This document shows, piece by piece, positions 1-59,352 of a stretch of DNA of 64,000 nt (within the stretch, counting starts at the first letter, position 1; each line of letters begins with the position of its first letter). Below the pieces are notes generated by a model. That model did not search any database, had not been told where the DNA came from, and saw nothing but the letters and a program-made list of their open reading frames with translations. The stretch lies in the NCBI RefSeq assembly GCF_045679555.1, contig NC_092090.1, forward strand, positions 31,050,788-31,114,787, written 5' to 3'. The stretch comes from Salvelinus alpinus. Taxonomy: Eukaryota > Chordata > Actinopteri > Salmoniformes > Salmonidae. A program made the translations under genes and the position numbers.

Positions 1-3000
1 ATATAGTGACTGACTGACAGCACCAAGCTGGTAATATAGTGACTGACTGACAGCAGCAAGCTGGTAATATAGTGACTGACTGACAGCACCAAGCTGGTAA
101 TATAGTGACTGACAGCACCACGCTGGTAATATAGTAACTGACTGACTGACAGCACCACGCTGGTAATATAGTGACTGACTGACAGCACCAAGCTTGTAAT
201 ATAGTGACTGACTGACTGACTGACAGCAGCAAGCTGGTAATATAGTAACTGACTGACAGCACCACGCTGGTAATATAGTGACTGACTGACTGACTGACTG
301 ACTGACTGACTGACAGCAGCAAGCTGGTAATATAGTGACTGACTGACAGCACCAAGCTGGTAATATAGTGACTGACTGACAGCACCACGCTGGTAATATA
401 GTGATTGACTGACAGCACCAAGCTGGTAATATAGTGACTGACTGACAGCATCAAGCTGGTAATATAGTGACTGACTGACTGACAGCACCACGCTAGTAAT
501 ATAGTGACTGACTGACAGCACCAAGCTGGTAATATAGTGACTAACTGAAAGCCACAAGCTTGTAATATAGTGACTGACTGACTGACAGCACCACGCTGGT
601 AATATAGTGACTGACTGACAGCACCAAGCTGGTAAAATAGTGACTGACTGAAAGCAGCAAGCTGGTAACATAGTGACTGACTGACAGCACCAAGCTGGTA
701 ATATAGTGACTAACTGACTGACAGCACCACGCTGGTAATATAGTGACTGACTGACAGCACCAAGCTGGTAATATAGTGACTGACTGAAAGCAGCAAGCTG
801 GTAATATAGTGACTGACTGACAGCACCAAGCTGGTAATATAGTGACTGACTGAAAGCAGCAAGCTTGTAATATAGTGACTGACTGACTGACAGCACCACG
901 CTGGTAATATAGTGACTGACTGACAGCACCAAGCTGGTAATATAGTGACTGACTGAAAGCAGCAAGCTGGTAATATAGTGACTGACTGACAGCACCAAGC
1001 TGGTAATATAGTGACTGACTGACAGCACCAAGCTGGTAACATAGTAACTGACTGACAGCACCAAGCTGGTAATATAGTGACTGACTGACAGCACCAAGCT
1101 GGTAATATAGTGACTGACTGACAGCAGCAAGCTGGTAATATAGTGACTGACTGACAGCACCAAGCTGGTAATATAGTGACTGACTGACTGACAGCACCAC
1201 GCTGGTAATATAGTAACTGACTGACTGACAGCACCACGCTGGTAATATAGTGACTGACTGACAGCACCAAGCTTGTAATATAGTGACTGACTGACTGACT
1301 GACAGCAGCAAGCTGGTAATATAGTAACTGACTGACAGCACCACGCTGGTAATATAGTGACTGACTGACTGACTGACTGACTGACTGACTGACTGACAGC
1401 AGCAAGCTGGTAATATAGTGACTGACTGACAGCAGCAAGCTGGTAATATAGTAACTGACTGACAGCATCAAGCTGGTAATATAGTGACTGATTGACTGAC
1501 AGCACCACACTGGTAATATAGTGACTGACTGACAGCACCAAGCTGGTAATATAGTAACTGACTGACAGCACCAAGCTGGTAATATAGTGACTGACTGACA
1601 GCACCAAGCTGGTAATATAGTAACTGACTGACAGCACCAAGCTTGTAATATAGTGACTGACTGACAGCACCAAGCTTGTAATATAGTGACTGATTGACTG
1701 ACAGCACCACGCTGGTAATATAGTGACTGATTGACTGACAGCACCACGCTGGTAACATAGTGACTGACTGACAGCACCAAGCTGGTAATATAGTAACTGA
1801 CTGACAGCACCAAGCTTGTAATATAGTGACTGACTGACGACAGCACCACGCTGGTAATATAGTGACTGACTGACTGACAGCACCACGCTGGTAATATAGT
1901 GACTGACTGACAGCATCAAGCTGGTAATATAGTGACTGACTGACAGCACCAAGCTGGTAATATAGTGACTGACTGACAGCACCAAGCTTGTAATATAGTG
2001 ACTGACTGACTGACAGCACCACGCTGGTAATATAGTGACTGACTGACAGCACCAAGCTGGTTATATAGTGACTGACTGACAGCAGCAAGCTGGTAATATA
2101 GTGACTGACTGACAGCACCAAGCTGGTAATATAGTGACTGACTGACTGACAGCACCACGCTGGTAATATAGTAACTGACTGACTGACAGCACCACGCTGG
2201 TAATATAGTGACTGACTGACAGCACCAAGCGTGTAATATACTGACTGACTGACTGACTGACAGCAGCAAGCTGGTAATATAGTAACTGACTGACAGCACC
2301 ACGCTGGTAATATAGTGACTGACTGACTGACTGACTGACTGACTGACTGACTGACAGCAGCAAGCTGGTAATATAGTGACTGACTGACAGCAGCAAGCTG
2401 GTAATATAGTAACTGACTGACAGCATCAAGCTGGTAATATAGTGACTGATTGACTGACAGCACCACACTGGTAATATAGTGACTGACTGACAGCACCAAG
2501 CTGGTAATATAGTAACTGACTGACAGCACCAAGCTTGTAATATAGTGACTGACTGACAGCACCAAGCTTGTAATATAGTGACTGATTGACTGACAGCACC
2601 ACGCTGGTAATATAGTGACTGATTGACTGACAGCACCACGCTGGTAATATAGTGACTGACTGACAGCACCAAGCTGGTAATATAGTAACTGACTGACAGC
2701 ACCAAGCTTGTAATATAGTGACTGACTGACGACAGCACCACGCTGGTAATATAGTGACTGACTGACTGACAGCACCACGCTGGTAATATAGTGACTGACT
2801 GACAGCATCAAGCTGGTAATATAGTGACTGACTGACAGCACCAAGCTGGTAATATAGTGACTGACTGACAGCACCAAGCTTGTAATATAGTGACTGACTG
2901 ACTGACAGCACCAAGCTTGTAATATAGTGACTGACTGACTGACAGCACCACGCTGGTAATATAGTGACTGACTGACAGCACCAAGCTGGTAATATAGTGA

Positions 3001-6000
3001 CTGACTGACAGCACCAAGCTGGTAATATAGTGACTGACTGACAGCACCAAGCTGGTAATATAGTGACTAACTGACTGACAGCACCACGCTGGTAATATAG
3101 TGACTGACTGACAGCACCAAGCTGGTAATATAGTGACTGACTGAAAGCAGCAAGCTGGTAATATAGTGACTGACTTACAGCACCAAGCTGGTAATATAGT
3201 GACTGACTGAAAGCAGCAAGCTTGTAATATAGTGACTGACTGACTGACAGCACCACGCTGGTAATATAGTGACTGACTGACAGCACCAAGCTGGTAATAT
3301 AGTGACTGACTGAAAGCAGCAAGCTGGTAATATAGTGACTGACTGACAGCACCAAGCTGGTAATATAGTGACTGACTGACAGCACCAAGCTGGTAACATA
3401 GTGACTGACTGACAGCACCAAGCTGGTAATATAGTGACTGACTGACTGACAGCACCACGCTGGTAATATAGTAACTGACTGACTGACAGCACCACGCTGG
3501 TAATATAGTGACTGACTGACAGCATCAAGCTGGTAATATAGTGACTGACTGACAGCACCAAGCTGGTAATATAGTGACTGACTGACTGACAGCACCACGC
3601 TGGTAATATAGTAACTGACTGACTGACAGCACCACGCTGGTAATATAGTGACTGACTGACAGCACCAAGCTTGTAATATAGTGACTGACTGACTGACTGA
3701 CAGCAGCAAGCTGGTAATATAGTAACTGACTGACAGCACCACGCTGGTAATATAGTGACTGACTGACTGACTGACTGACTGACTGACTGACTGACTGACT
3801 GACTGACTGACTGACAGCAGCAAGCTGGTAATATAGTAACTGACTGACAGCATCAAGCTGGTAATATAGTGACTGATTGACTGACAGCACCACGCTGGTA
3901 ATATAGTGACTGACTGACAGCACCAAGCTGGTAATATAGTAACTGACTGACAGCACCAAGCTGGTAATATAGTGACTGACTGACAGCACCAAGCTGGTAA
4001 TATAGTGACTGACTGACAGCACCAAGCTTGTAATATAGTGACTGACTGACAGCACCAAGCTTGTAATATAGTGACTGATTGACTGACAGCACCACGCTGG
4101 TAATCTAGTGACTGATTGACTGACAGCACCACGCTGGTAATATAGTGACTGACTGACAGCACCAAGCTGGTAATATAGTAACTGACTGACAGCACCAAGC
4201 TTGTAATATAGTGACTGACTGACGACAGCACCACGCTGGTAATATAGTGACTGACTGACTGACAGCACCACGCTGGTAATATAGTGACTGACTGACAGCA
4301 TCAAGCTGGTAATATAGTGACTGACTGACAGCACCAAGCTGGTAATATAGTGACTGACTGAAAGCAGCAAGCTTGTAATATAGTGACTGACTGACTGACA
4401 GCACCACGCTGGTAATATAGTGACTGACTGACAGCACCAAGCTGGTAAAATAGTGACTGACTGAAAGCAGCAAGCTGGTAACATAGTGACTGACTGACAG
4501 CACCAAGCTGGTAATATAGTGACTAACTGACTGACAGCACCACGCTGGTAATATAGTGACTGACTGACAGCACCAAGCTGGTAATATAGTGACTGACTGA
4601 AAGCAGCAAGCTGGTAATATAGTGACTGACTGACAGCACCAAGCTGGTAATATAGTGACTGACTGAAAGCAGCAAGCTTGTAATATAGTGACTGACTGAC
4701 TGACAGCACCACGCTGGTAATATAGTGACTGACTGACAGCACCAAGCTGGTAATATAGTGACTGACTGAAAGCAGCAAGCTGGTAATATAGTGACTGACT
4801 GACAGCACCAAGCTGGTAATATAGTGACTGACTGACAGCACCAAGCTGGTAACATAGTAACTGACTGACAGCACCAAGCTGGTAATATAGTGACTGACTG
4901 ACAGCACCAAGCTGGTAATATAGTGACTGACTGACAGCAGCAAGCTGGTAATATAGTGACTGACTGACAGCACCAAGCTGGTAATATAGTGACTGACTGA
5001 CTGACAGCACCACGCTGGTAATATAGTAACTGACTGACTGACAGCACCACGCTGGTAATATAGTGACTGACTGACAGCACCAAGCTTGTAATATAGTGAC
5101 TGACTGACTGACTGACAGCAGCAAGCTGGTAATATAGTAACTGACTGACAGCACCACGCTGGTAATATAGTGACTGACTGACTGACTGACTGACTGACTG
5201 ACTGACTGACAGCAGCAAGCTGGTAATATAGTGACTGACTGACAGCAGCAAGCTGGTAATATAGTAACTGACTGACAGCATCAAGCTGGTAATATAGTGA
5301 CTGATTGACTGACAGCACCACACTGGTAATATAGTGACTGACTGACAGCACCAAGCTGGTAATATAGTAACTGACTGACAGCACCAAGCTGGTAATATAG
5401 TGACTGACTGACAGCACCAAGCTGGTAATATAGTAACTGACTGACAGCACCAAGCTTGTAATATAGTGACTGACTGACAGCACCAAGCTTGTAATATAGT
5501 GACTGATTGACTGACAGCACCACGCTGGTAATATAGTGACTGATTGACTGACAGCACCACGCTGGTAACATAGTGACTGACTGACAGCACCAAGCTGGTA
5601 ATATAGTAACTGACTGACAGCACCAAGCTTGTAATATAGTGACTGACTGACGACAGCACCACGCTGGTAATATAGTGACTGACTGACTGACAGCACCACG
5701 CTGGTAATATAGTGACTGACTGACAGCATCAAGCTGGTAATATAGTGACTGACTGACAGCACCAAGCTGGTAATATAGTGACTGACTGACAGCACCAAGC
5801 TTGTAATATAGTGACTGACTGACTGACAGCACCACGCTGGTAATATAGTGACTGACTGACAGCACCAAGCTGGTTATATAGTGACTGACTGACAGCAGCA
5901 AGCTGGTAATATAGTGACTGACTGACAGCACCAAGCTGGTAATATAGTGACTGACTGACTGACAGCACCACGCTGGTAATATAGTAACTGACTGACTGAC

Positions 6001-8501
6001 AGCACCACGCTGGTAATATAGTGACTGACTGACAGCACCAAGCGTGTAATATACTGACTGACTGACTGACTGACAGCAGCAAGCTGGTAATATAGTAACT
6101 GACTGACAGCACCACGCTGGTAATATAGTGACTGACTGACTGACTGACTGACTGACTGACTGACAGCAGCAAGCTGGTAATATAGTGACTGACTGACAGC
6201 AGCAAGCTGGTAATATAGTAACTGACTGACAGCATCAAGCTGGTAATATAGTGACTGATTGACTGACAGCACCACACTGGTAATATAGTGACTGACTGAC
6301 AGCACCAAGCTGGTAATATAGTAACTGACTGACAGCACCAAGCTTGTAATATAGTGACTGACTGACAGCACCAAGCTTGTAATATAGTGACTGATTGACT
6401 GACAGCACCACGCTGGTAATATAGTGACTGATTGACTGACAGCACCACGCTGGTAATATAGTGACTGACTGACAGCACCAAGCTGGTAATATAGTAACTG
6501 ACTGACAGCACCAAGCTTGTAATATAGTGACTGACTGACGACAGCACCACGCTGGTAATATAGTGACTGACTGACTGACAGCACCACGCTGGTAATATAG
6601 TGACTGACTGACAGCATCAAGCTGGTAATATAGTGACTGACTGACAGCACCAAGCTGGTAATATAGTGACTGACTGACAGCACCAAGCTTGTAATATAGT
6701 GACTGACTGACTGACAGCACCAAGCTTGTAATATAGTGACTGACTGACTGACAGCACCACGCTGGTAATATAGTGACTGACTGACAGCACCAAGCTGGTA
6801 ATATAGTGACTGACTGACAGCACCAAGCTGGTAATATAGTGACTGACTGACAGCACCAAGCTGGTAATATAGTGACTAACTGACTGACAGCACCACGCTG
6901 GTAATATAGTGACTGACTGACAGCACCAAGCTGGTAATATAGTGACTGACTGAAAGCAGCAAGCTGGTAATATAGTGACTGACTTACAGCACCAAGCTGG
7001 TAATATAGTGACTGACTGAAAGCAGCAAGCTTGTAATATAGTGACTGACTGACTGACAGCACCACGCTGGTAATATAGTGACTGACTGACAGCACCAAGC
7101 TGGTAATATAGTGACTGACTGAAAGCAGCAAGCTGGTAATATAGTGACTGACTGACAGCACCAAGCTGGTAATATAGTGACTGACTGACAGCACCAAGCT
7201 GGTAACATAGTGACTGACTGACAGCACCAAGCTGGTAATATAGTGACTGACTGACTGACAGCACCACGCTGGTAATATAGTAACTGACTGACTGACAGCA
7301 CCACGCTGGTAATATAGTGACTGACTGACAGCATCAAGCTGGTAATATAGTGACTGACTGACAGCACCAAGCTGGTAATATAGTGACTGACTGACTGACA
7401 GCACCACGCTGGTAATATAGTAACTGACTGACTGACAGCACCACGCTGGTAATATAGTGACTGACTGACAGCACCAAGCTTGTAATATAGTGACTGACTG
7501 ACTGACTGACAGCAGCAAGCTGGTAATATAGTAACTGACTGACAGCACCACGCTGGTAATATAGTGACTGACTGACTGACTGACTGACTGACTGACTGAC
7601 TGACTGACTGACTGACTGACTGACAGCAGCAAGCTGGTAATATAGTAACTGACTGACAGCATCAAGCTGGTAATATAGTGACTGATTGACTGACAGCACC
7701 ACGCTGGTAATATAGTGACTGACTGACAGCACCAAGCTGGTAATATAGTAACTGACTGACAGCACCAAGCTGGTAATATAGTGACTGACTGACAGCACCA
7801 AGCTGGTAATATAGTGACTGACTGACAGCACCAAGCTTGTAATATAGTGACTGACTGACAGCACCAAGCTTGTAATATAGTGACTGATTGACTGACAGCA
7901 CCACGCTGGTAATATAGTGACTGATTGACTGACAGCACCACGCTGGTAATATAGTGACTGACTGACAGCACCAAGCTGGTAATATAGTAACTGACTGACA
8001 GCACCAAGCTTGTAATATAGTGACTGACTGACGACAGCACCACGCTGGTAATATAGTGACTGACTGACTGACAGCACCACGCTGGTAATATAGTGACTGA
8101 CTGACAGCATCAAGCTGGTAATATAGTGACTGACTGACAGCACCAAGCTGGTAATATAGTGACTGACTGACAGCACCAAGCTGGTAATATAGTAACTGAC
8201 TGACAGCACCAAGCTTGTAATATAGTGACTGACTGACTGACAGCACCACGCTGGTAATATAGTGACTGACTGACAGCACCAAGCTGGTAATATAGTGACT
8301 GACTGACAGCACCAAGCTGGTAATATAGTGACTGACTGACAGCACCAAGCTGGTAATATAGTGACTGACTGACAGCACCAAGCTGGTAATATAGTGACTG
8401 ACTGGCAGCACCAAGCTGGTAATATAGTGACTGACTGACAGCACCAAGCTGGTAATATAGTGACTGACTGACAGCACCAAGCTGGTAATATAGTGACTGA
8501 C
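1..8501. repeat. Minisatellite array (33/37-bp units) in an lgr4 intron
   Basis: The whole segment is head-to-tail copies of a unit built from a core (accaagctggtaatatagtg) followed by two, three or more TGAC steps, giving mostly 33-bp and 37-bp units. Recurrent variants are accacgctgg, agcagcaagc, agcatcaagc, gtaacatag and gtaactgac. Runs of eight to fifteen TGAC steps recur near 285, 1360, 2320, 3765, 5175, 6130 and 7565. Rare private variants recur 3813 or 3809 bp apart, so the array contains a 3.8-kb higher-order duplication. It ends cleanly at the unique sequence starting near 8501, and the first lgr4 exon begins 96 bases later, so it is intronic. The left edge lies outside the window. 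Confidence 0.97.
548..8165. repeat. Tandem 3.8-kb higher-order duplication inside the minisatellite
   Basis: Approximate copy A is 548-4350 and copy B 4361-8165. Diagnostic pairs: ggttatatag at 2059 and 5872, agcgtgtaatatactg at 2228 and 6041, ggtaaaatag near 632 and 4445 (offset 3813), and gacttacagc at 3172 and 6981 (offset 3809). The 4-bp change in offset is one TGAC step gained or lost. The near identity of the copies points to a recent segmental duplication or unequal exchange, or to an assembly effect. Confidence 0.88.
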
Positions 8502-8596
8502 CATGGGCCTAGAAGATACTTGTCCAGAAGATGGTGCCATTCTCTCATAGTAAATGCGTTTACTGTCAGTGTGTCCTCTTCTCTTATCCTCCCCAG

Positions 8597-9625
8597 CCAC
8601 CTGTATGACAACCCCCTGTCCTTTGTGGGAACTTCAGCCTTCCAGAACCTGTCTGACCTGCACTCCCTGTAAGTCTCTGTCCATATCTGTTAGACAACCA
8701 AGTCTGGTACTCTGAACATTGTATTCATAGTGTGGTAAGGATCTCTGGATTAACTGATTTACAATAAAAGTGTATTTAATCACCATGTGATACAATACAC
8801 TGAATATTGCTGGTGCTTATTTCATACCATAATCTAATGTTACAAGTGGACAGTTATTCAGACTAAAGTTAGTCTCTGGTCTGTCTTACCTGTTTGTATT
8901 CTAACCCTGTGAGGTATGTGTTTCAGGATGCTACGTGGAGCCAGTATGATGCAGGAGTTTCCCTGTCTCATTGGGACTAACAACCTGGAGAGTCTGTGAG
9001 TACACAATACAGCAGACGCTTTACATCAACATACACAACTGACACAGACCGACAAACAATGTTAGAATGAATGTGTTTGTGTTAGACAGATTGTGAGTGA
9101 TTGGCTTTTTTTCTGCCTTGTTTGAGGTTAAGTGAGACAGTTTGTCAGTGGTAATTAAATCAGAGTGTTTCTTTCTCAGCACTTTGACAGGCACAAAGAT
9201 TGCCGCAATACCGGTTGAGCTCTGTGAGGATCTCAAGGTGCTGCGGACTCTGTAAGTATCCCCAACCTCACCTTTCACCCTTATCCTACCTTATTAATCT
9301 ATTTCACATAAATGCTGATGACATTCCAGATTACATTATTTCATCCTTTTGCCCATCAGAGACCTGTCCTACAATGAGATTGAGGAGCTGCCTTCCTTCC
9401 AGGGCTGTCTAAAGCTGCAGGAAATGTGAGTATGGTATATATTGTTGGGAATGTGAGCAAGAGCACAAACACAATTTTAAACATTACACACTCAAGATGA
9501 CCCCCACCTTCTACCTTTTTCTGAGTGTATATTCTGCCCTAATTATAGAAGCCTGCAGCACAACCACATCCAGCAAATCGACAGGGACACATTCCAGGGT
9601 CTGTCTGCCCTGCGCTTGCTGTGAG

Positions 9626-9660
<35 letters not shown>

Positions 9661-11988
9661 ACACACACACTTGCAGCCTATAGTACCTTGAGGCTTAAAG
9701 GTGAAGGGCCTAAGTAGATCTCATTGGAAATTAACTCAGTTCTGCTTTCACTAGCTCATGCCAGAGGCTAATTTTAAAAAGCATGCTTAATTTTCTGCCC
9801 TCATTCTGAACACATCATTAAGTAATTTTCTTTCCTGCAGGGACCTGAGTAGAAATGAAATGAAAACCATCCACAGAGATGCTTTCCTCTATTTGACGGC
9901 GCTAACAAACCTGTGAGTAGGACACTGTACTGTGGTAAAAACTAAATCCGTTCTCATACAAGTCATGATAACAAATACATTACTGTTTAAACATATGTGT
10001 ACATATGCTAGTAGTGTGTTTCAGGAATGTATGTATGCTAATATGTCCTGTTTGTTTCAGAGACCTGAGTTTAAACTCGCTGACCAGCATTCCAACAACT
10101 GGACTGAGTTCCCTGAACCAACTGAAACTCACAGGAAACCTGCAGATGAAAAATGTATTTACTGCAAAGAGCCTCCCCAAACTCAGGTCAGAATCCTAGT
10201 AATTCATCTAAATGACAACACTTTGCAACTCATGCAACACTTTGAATGATAATGGTCCTATTGTGGTCTACAGGTCAGTATCAGTTCCCTATGCTTACCA
10301 GTGCTGTGCATTTGTGGGATGTGATTCTTCAACATCTTCCACTGATGAGGAGAACATCAAGAAGGGTACAGGTAAATTATGTCAGTCATGATTGGTCATT
10401 AGACCACTCTTGACATAAACAAGTATTATTCAGAGGAGAGATAAAAAGTTTATTGAAACTGATTAGCTAAGTCATCTTTGTGTTCTAGGTGGAGAAGATG
10501 TGGAGAGGATATCGATGGTAATGCACTGCTCTCCCTCTCCAGGTAAACCACAGTCACTTTATTGTCATCTACAGCATTGAATTGTGTACATCATCACATC
10601 TCTTACTAACTGAAGGCTGACTCTGTCTCTCTCCTCCAGGAGCCTTCAAGCCCTGTGAGCACCTCCTGGGCAGCTGGATGATCCGTCTGACTGTGTGGTT
10701 CATCTGCCTGGTGGCCTTGATCTTCAACACTCTGGTGCTGGCAGCCACCTTCTCCCGCCGGGCCATGGCCCTCTCCCCTGCCAGGCTGCTGGTTGGCCTC
10801 CTGGCCCTCACCAACCTGCTCACTGGGGTCTATGTGGGGGTGCTCACTGTCCTGGATGCTGCCACCTGGGGCTCCTTCGCTGAGTTTGGGGTCTGGTGGG
10901 AGACGGGGGTGGGCTGCCGGGCAACAGGGGCCCTGGCGGTGTTCTCCTCAGAGTGGGCGGTGCTGCTGTTGCCTCTGGCGGCTGTTGAGCGCAGCGTGGC
11001 GGTGAGGGGGCTCCTGGGGAAGGCCATCTCACCCAGGAGGAGCAGCGAGAGGGGGGTCGGGGACCGACGCTTCGCCCTGGCGGCTGCTCTCCTGGGACTC
11101 CTGGCGGCTGCAGCAGCCTGTCTGCCCCTCTTCAGTACCAGCGACCCTTCAGCCTCCCCTCTCTGTTTACCCTTCTCTGGCGGTGAGGGCCCTGCACTGG
11201 GGGTCACTGTGGCCCTGGTGCTGCTCAACGCTCTGGCCTACCTGTTCACAGCAGCAGTGTACACCCAGCTGTACTGTGGCTTGGGCAGGGTGGAGCTGGC
11301 AGACCAGGAGCAGGCAGGGGCCGTACGCCATGTGGCATGGCTCATATTCACCAACTGCATCTTCTTCTGCCCTGTGGCAGCCTTCTCCTTCGCCCCTCTA
11401 CTGGCTAGGTCTGGCACCGTGGGGGGCCCTGAGATCGCCAAGTCCATCACGCTCATCTTCTTCCCCCTACCGGCATGCCTTAACCCCGTGCTCTACGTTT
11501 TCTTCAGCCCCGCCTTCCGGGAGGACTGGCTGCGGCTGCGGGGCCATGGAGCTGTGGCCCGGGGGGTGAAGGCTGGGCAGTGTGCAGGGGGCTCTGGGGT
11601 TGTGGATGGGGACGGGGACTCCTCCACACAGCTGGGCTATGACTGTGGGGTGTACTCCCAGCTCTGTGGGGAAACAGGCGTGTGTGAGCGCTGCGAGGCG
11701 GCTCTACACGCCAGGACCTCTTCCTCCTCATCATCAGTCTGCAGACACTTGGTGAAGTCCCACAGCTGCCCTACCCTCTCGGCTGGTGCGGCAGCGGGCC
11801 AGCGTACGGAGGGCTACTGGGCAGACAGCGGCACCCTCCCTGCCCAGTCAGAGTACGCTGACGAGGGGGACTCGTTTGTGTCCGACAGTTCCGACCAGGT
11901 GCAGGCCTGTGGACGAGCCTGCTTCTGCCAGAGCCGAGGGCTCCCTCTGGTCCACTACGCATACAACATACCTCGCATCAAAGACTGA
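8597..11988 (+). CDS. lgr4: lgr4, last ten exons (R-spondin receptor, LRR GPCR), 5' partial
   Basis: Leucine-rich repeat-containing GPCR 4 is a plasma-membrane receptor for R-spondins that strengthens Wnt signalling. Exons: 8597-8668, 8927-8995, 9180-9251, 9360-9425, 9549-9620, 9841-9912, 10061-10186, 10274-10371, 10489-10542 and 10640-11988; all joins keep frame and use GT-AG. The first seven encode leucine-rich repeats in the usual 66-72-nt exons ([14 protein letters not shown] is one). Exon 8 carries the hinge ([11 protein letters not shown]). The last exon holds all seven membrane helices, including [15 protein letters not shown] (helix 6) and LNPVLYVFF (helix 7), and a cytoplasmic tail ending in a block ([18 protein letters not shown]) typical of LGR4 rather than LGR5 or LGR6. 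About 682 residues are present; human LGR4 has 951, so the N-terminal part lies upstream of the array. The family call is firm; the paralogue call rests on the tail and TM6-TM7. Confidence 0.93.
10640..11988 (+). CDS. lgr4: lgr4 terminal exon: seven-transmembrane domain and tail
   Basis: This 1349-nt exon begins with a split glycine codon after ctctcctccag and ends in TGA at 11986-11988. It is much richer in GC than its surroundings. Seen: the pre-TM1 segment [18 protein letters not shown], the WWETGVGC motif with the conserved extracellular cysteine, AAVERS at the cytoplasmic end of helix 3, SASPLCLPF in extracellular loop 2, the NPxxY equivalent NPVLY in helix 7, and a serine-rich tail with SHSCPTL. 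The ATG at 10678 is internal and not the translation start. Confidence 0.93.
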
Positions 11989-12000
11989 GAAGCTCTTCAG

Positions 12001-15212
<3,212 letters not shown>

Positions 15213-15218
15213 AATAAA
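15213..15218 (+). terminator. Candidate lgr4 poly(A) signal (AATAAA)
   Basis: This is the first canonical AATAAA on the + strand after the lgr4 stop. Its position, 35-45 bp from the opposing mybpc3 signal, makes it a plausible end for a long 3' UTR. No transcript evidence is available here. Confidence 0.4.
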
Positions 15219-15252
15219 AGGGGTGCCCACTGCCCATTGACAAAGCTTTGCA

Positions 15253-15258
15253 TTTATT
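15253..15258 (-). terminator. Candidate mybpc3 poly(A) signal (AATAAA)
   Basis: The minus strand reads AATAAA here, about 370 nt after the mybpc3 stop codon at 15630-15632. It is the first canonical signal seen and would give a 3' UTR of about 0.4 kb. Confidence 0.6.
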
Positions 15259-15629
15259 TTTCATACATAAAACAAATGATCTTTGCCACTAATACTCAAT
15301 AATCTTATTCTACAAAGGATGCAATAGTGAATCAAACAATGCAGTCCTTTGCTACTCCTCAAATTATTCCATGAAATAAATAAAGGTACAATAACCCAAT
15401 GTGGATGAATGTAATGTATTGGATGACCTATGTAAGATGATTTCACAACAGGGAACGGGGAAGATTGACATGTGCACATAACAGGGTGGTAGTGGGACAC
15501 AGAGAAATGAAAGCTAATGGATTATCTCTGGTCTCTTCACATTGAGCTGTAGTCTGGCCAGGGTCCCAGTGGAGGTCCGTGTAGGATGAGACGGGACATC
15601 CACCCTATCTTCAACCGGCTTCTTTACAC

Positions 15630-58316
<42,687 letters not shown>

Positions 58317-58654
58317 CCTGATTGAATGTGTCTTCCAGAAAGTAACCAACAATAAATTACACGCTCCTTCCTAGCTCACCACTTGCGTTTAATAGTGGGG
58401 CTCCTGAGCAACCCCCCTTCACAACAGTACTAACCCACCCTCTTTTGTCACGATGTCTAGACCCAATCCCCTTTCTGTCCGGCAATGAGATAATAGACGT
58501 GCACCTCATCCCTCCCTGTCCCTCCACCCCACATCCACACAACCCCCAGACCCCTCTGACCTCCTGCAGACCATATTTCAACCATCTCTTCTCCCAACAC
58601 CTGAGCTGCATGACAGGCAAAGCGAGTGAGGGAGGGGGGAAGGGAAGGGGGGGG

Positions 58655-58664
58655 TTAAATTTAG
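58655..58664 (-). promoter_or_regulatory. MEF2 consensus upstream of mybpc3
   Basis: The sequence ttaaatttag fits YTAWWWWTAR and lies about 340 bp upstream of the mybpc3 start codon, a plausible position for a heart-muscle promoter element. A CACCTG E-box lies near 58597. No clear TATA box or transcription start could be fixed. Confidence 0.35.
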
Positions 58665-59352
58665 AACCTGAGTCCAGCAACGTCTCCTACTCTTTCTAGA
58701 TTTGTGCCGCTGCCTGGCCTTGTAAAAAGTAGTAGCCGCTTCAGAAAACAGCAGACAGGAGACTAGAGCAATCCTTTTATCTGTTGGCAGGAATGTGAGT
58801 GCTTTTCCCCTGGTGAACAAGGACTTCCAGGACTTCCAGGAATCCTTAAATGGCCGTATGCACAGCTTTCCATCATCCATCGGGTTAATTTAACATTAAT
58901 TTTCTGAACAGGCAGCACTGTAAACAACAAAATATTTTTCCTGATGTTCGTAATGTAACAATACTTTTTCATGTAAAACAAGTATTCCAAATGGCAGTCA
59001 ATTTTACATCTGAACTTAATTTCCCTAGGAAGTAATACACATATATGTGGGACCTTTACCCTCTCTAAATCCTGTTCTGGTTGAATCATACACTGTTGCC
59101 TGACACACTGGAGCTTAGCATCTTATTAGTAGGGGCCTACCGTCTGAAGCCTCGGCTTGGTGGCATAGCGAGAACATGACAGACTGACTGGAGTAAAATA
59201 TCATGGAGTTTGGAGGCGGGTGATAATAAGGCATGTCTGACCCTGATCCTGAACACTACATCCTGATCATTTTATCATTTTTCTTTTTGTGTTTTACCTT
59301 GGCCTTGTGTCTGCCCAGTTTTCTCAAGTGTCCCAGCAATTACCGTAAACTA
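58665..59352. other. mybpc3 upstream region, no gene seen
   Basis: No exon-like frame was recognised on either strand. This is the probable 5' regulatory region of mybpc3, bounded by the transposon at 59353. Confidence 0.5.

Noticed and set aside
1..8501. Regular repeats resembling a CRISPR array
   Set aside because: Units are contiguous with no unique spacers, no cas genes are present, and the host is a vertebrate.
541..8611. Long open frames (up to 757 codons) on the minus strand
   Set aside because: They are all translations of the 33/37-bp minisatellite in three frames, without start context, codon bias or any protein family.
10793..11962. Additional open frames overlapping the lgr4 terminal exon on both strands
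   Set aside because: They are shadows of a GC-rich coding exon and lack similarity to known families.
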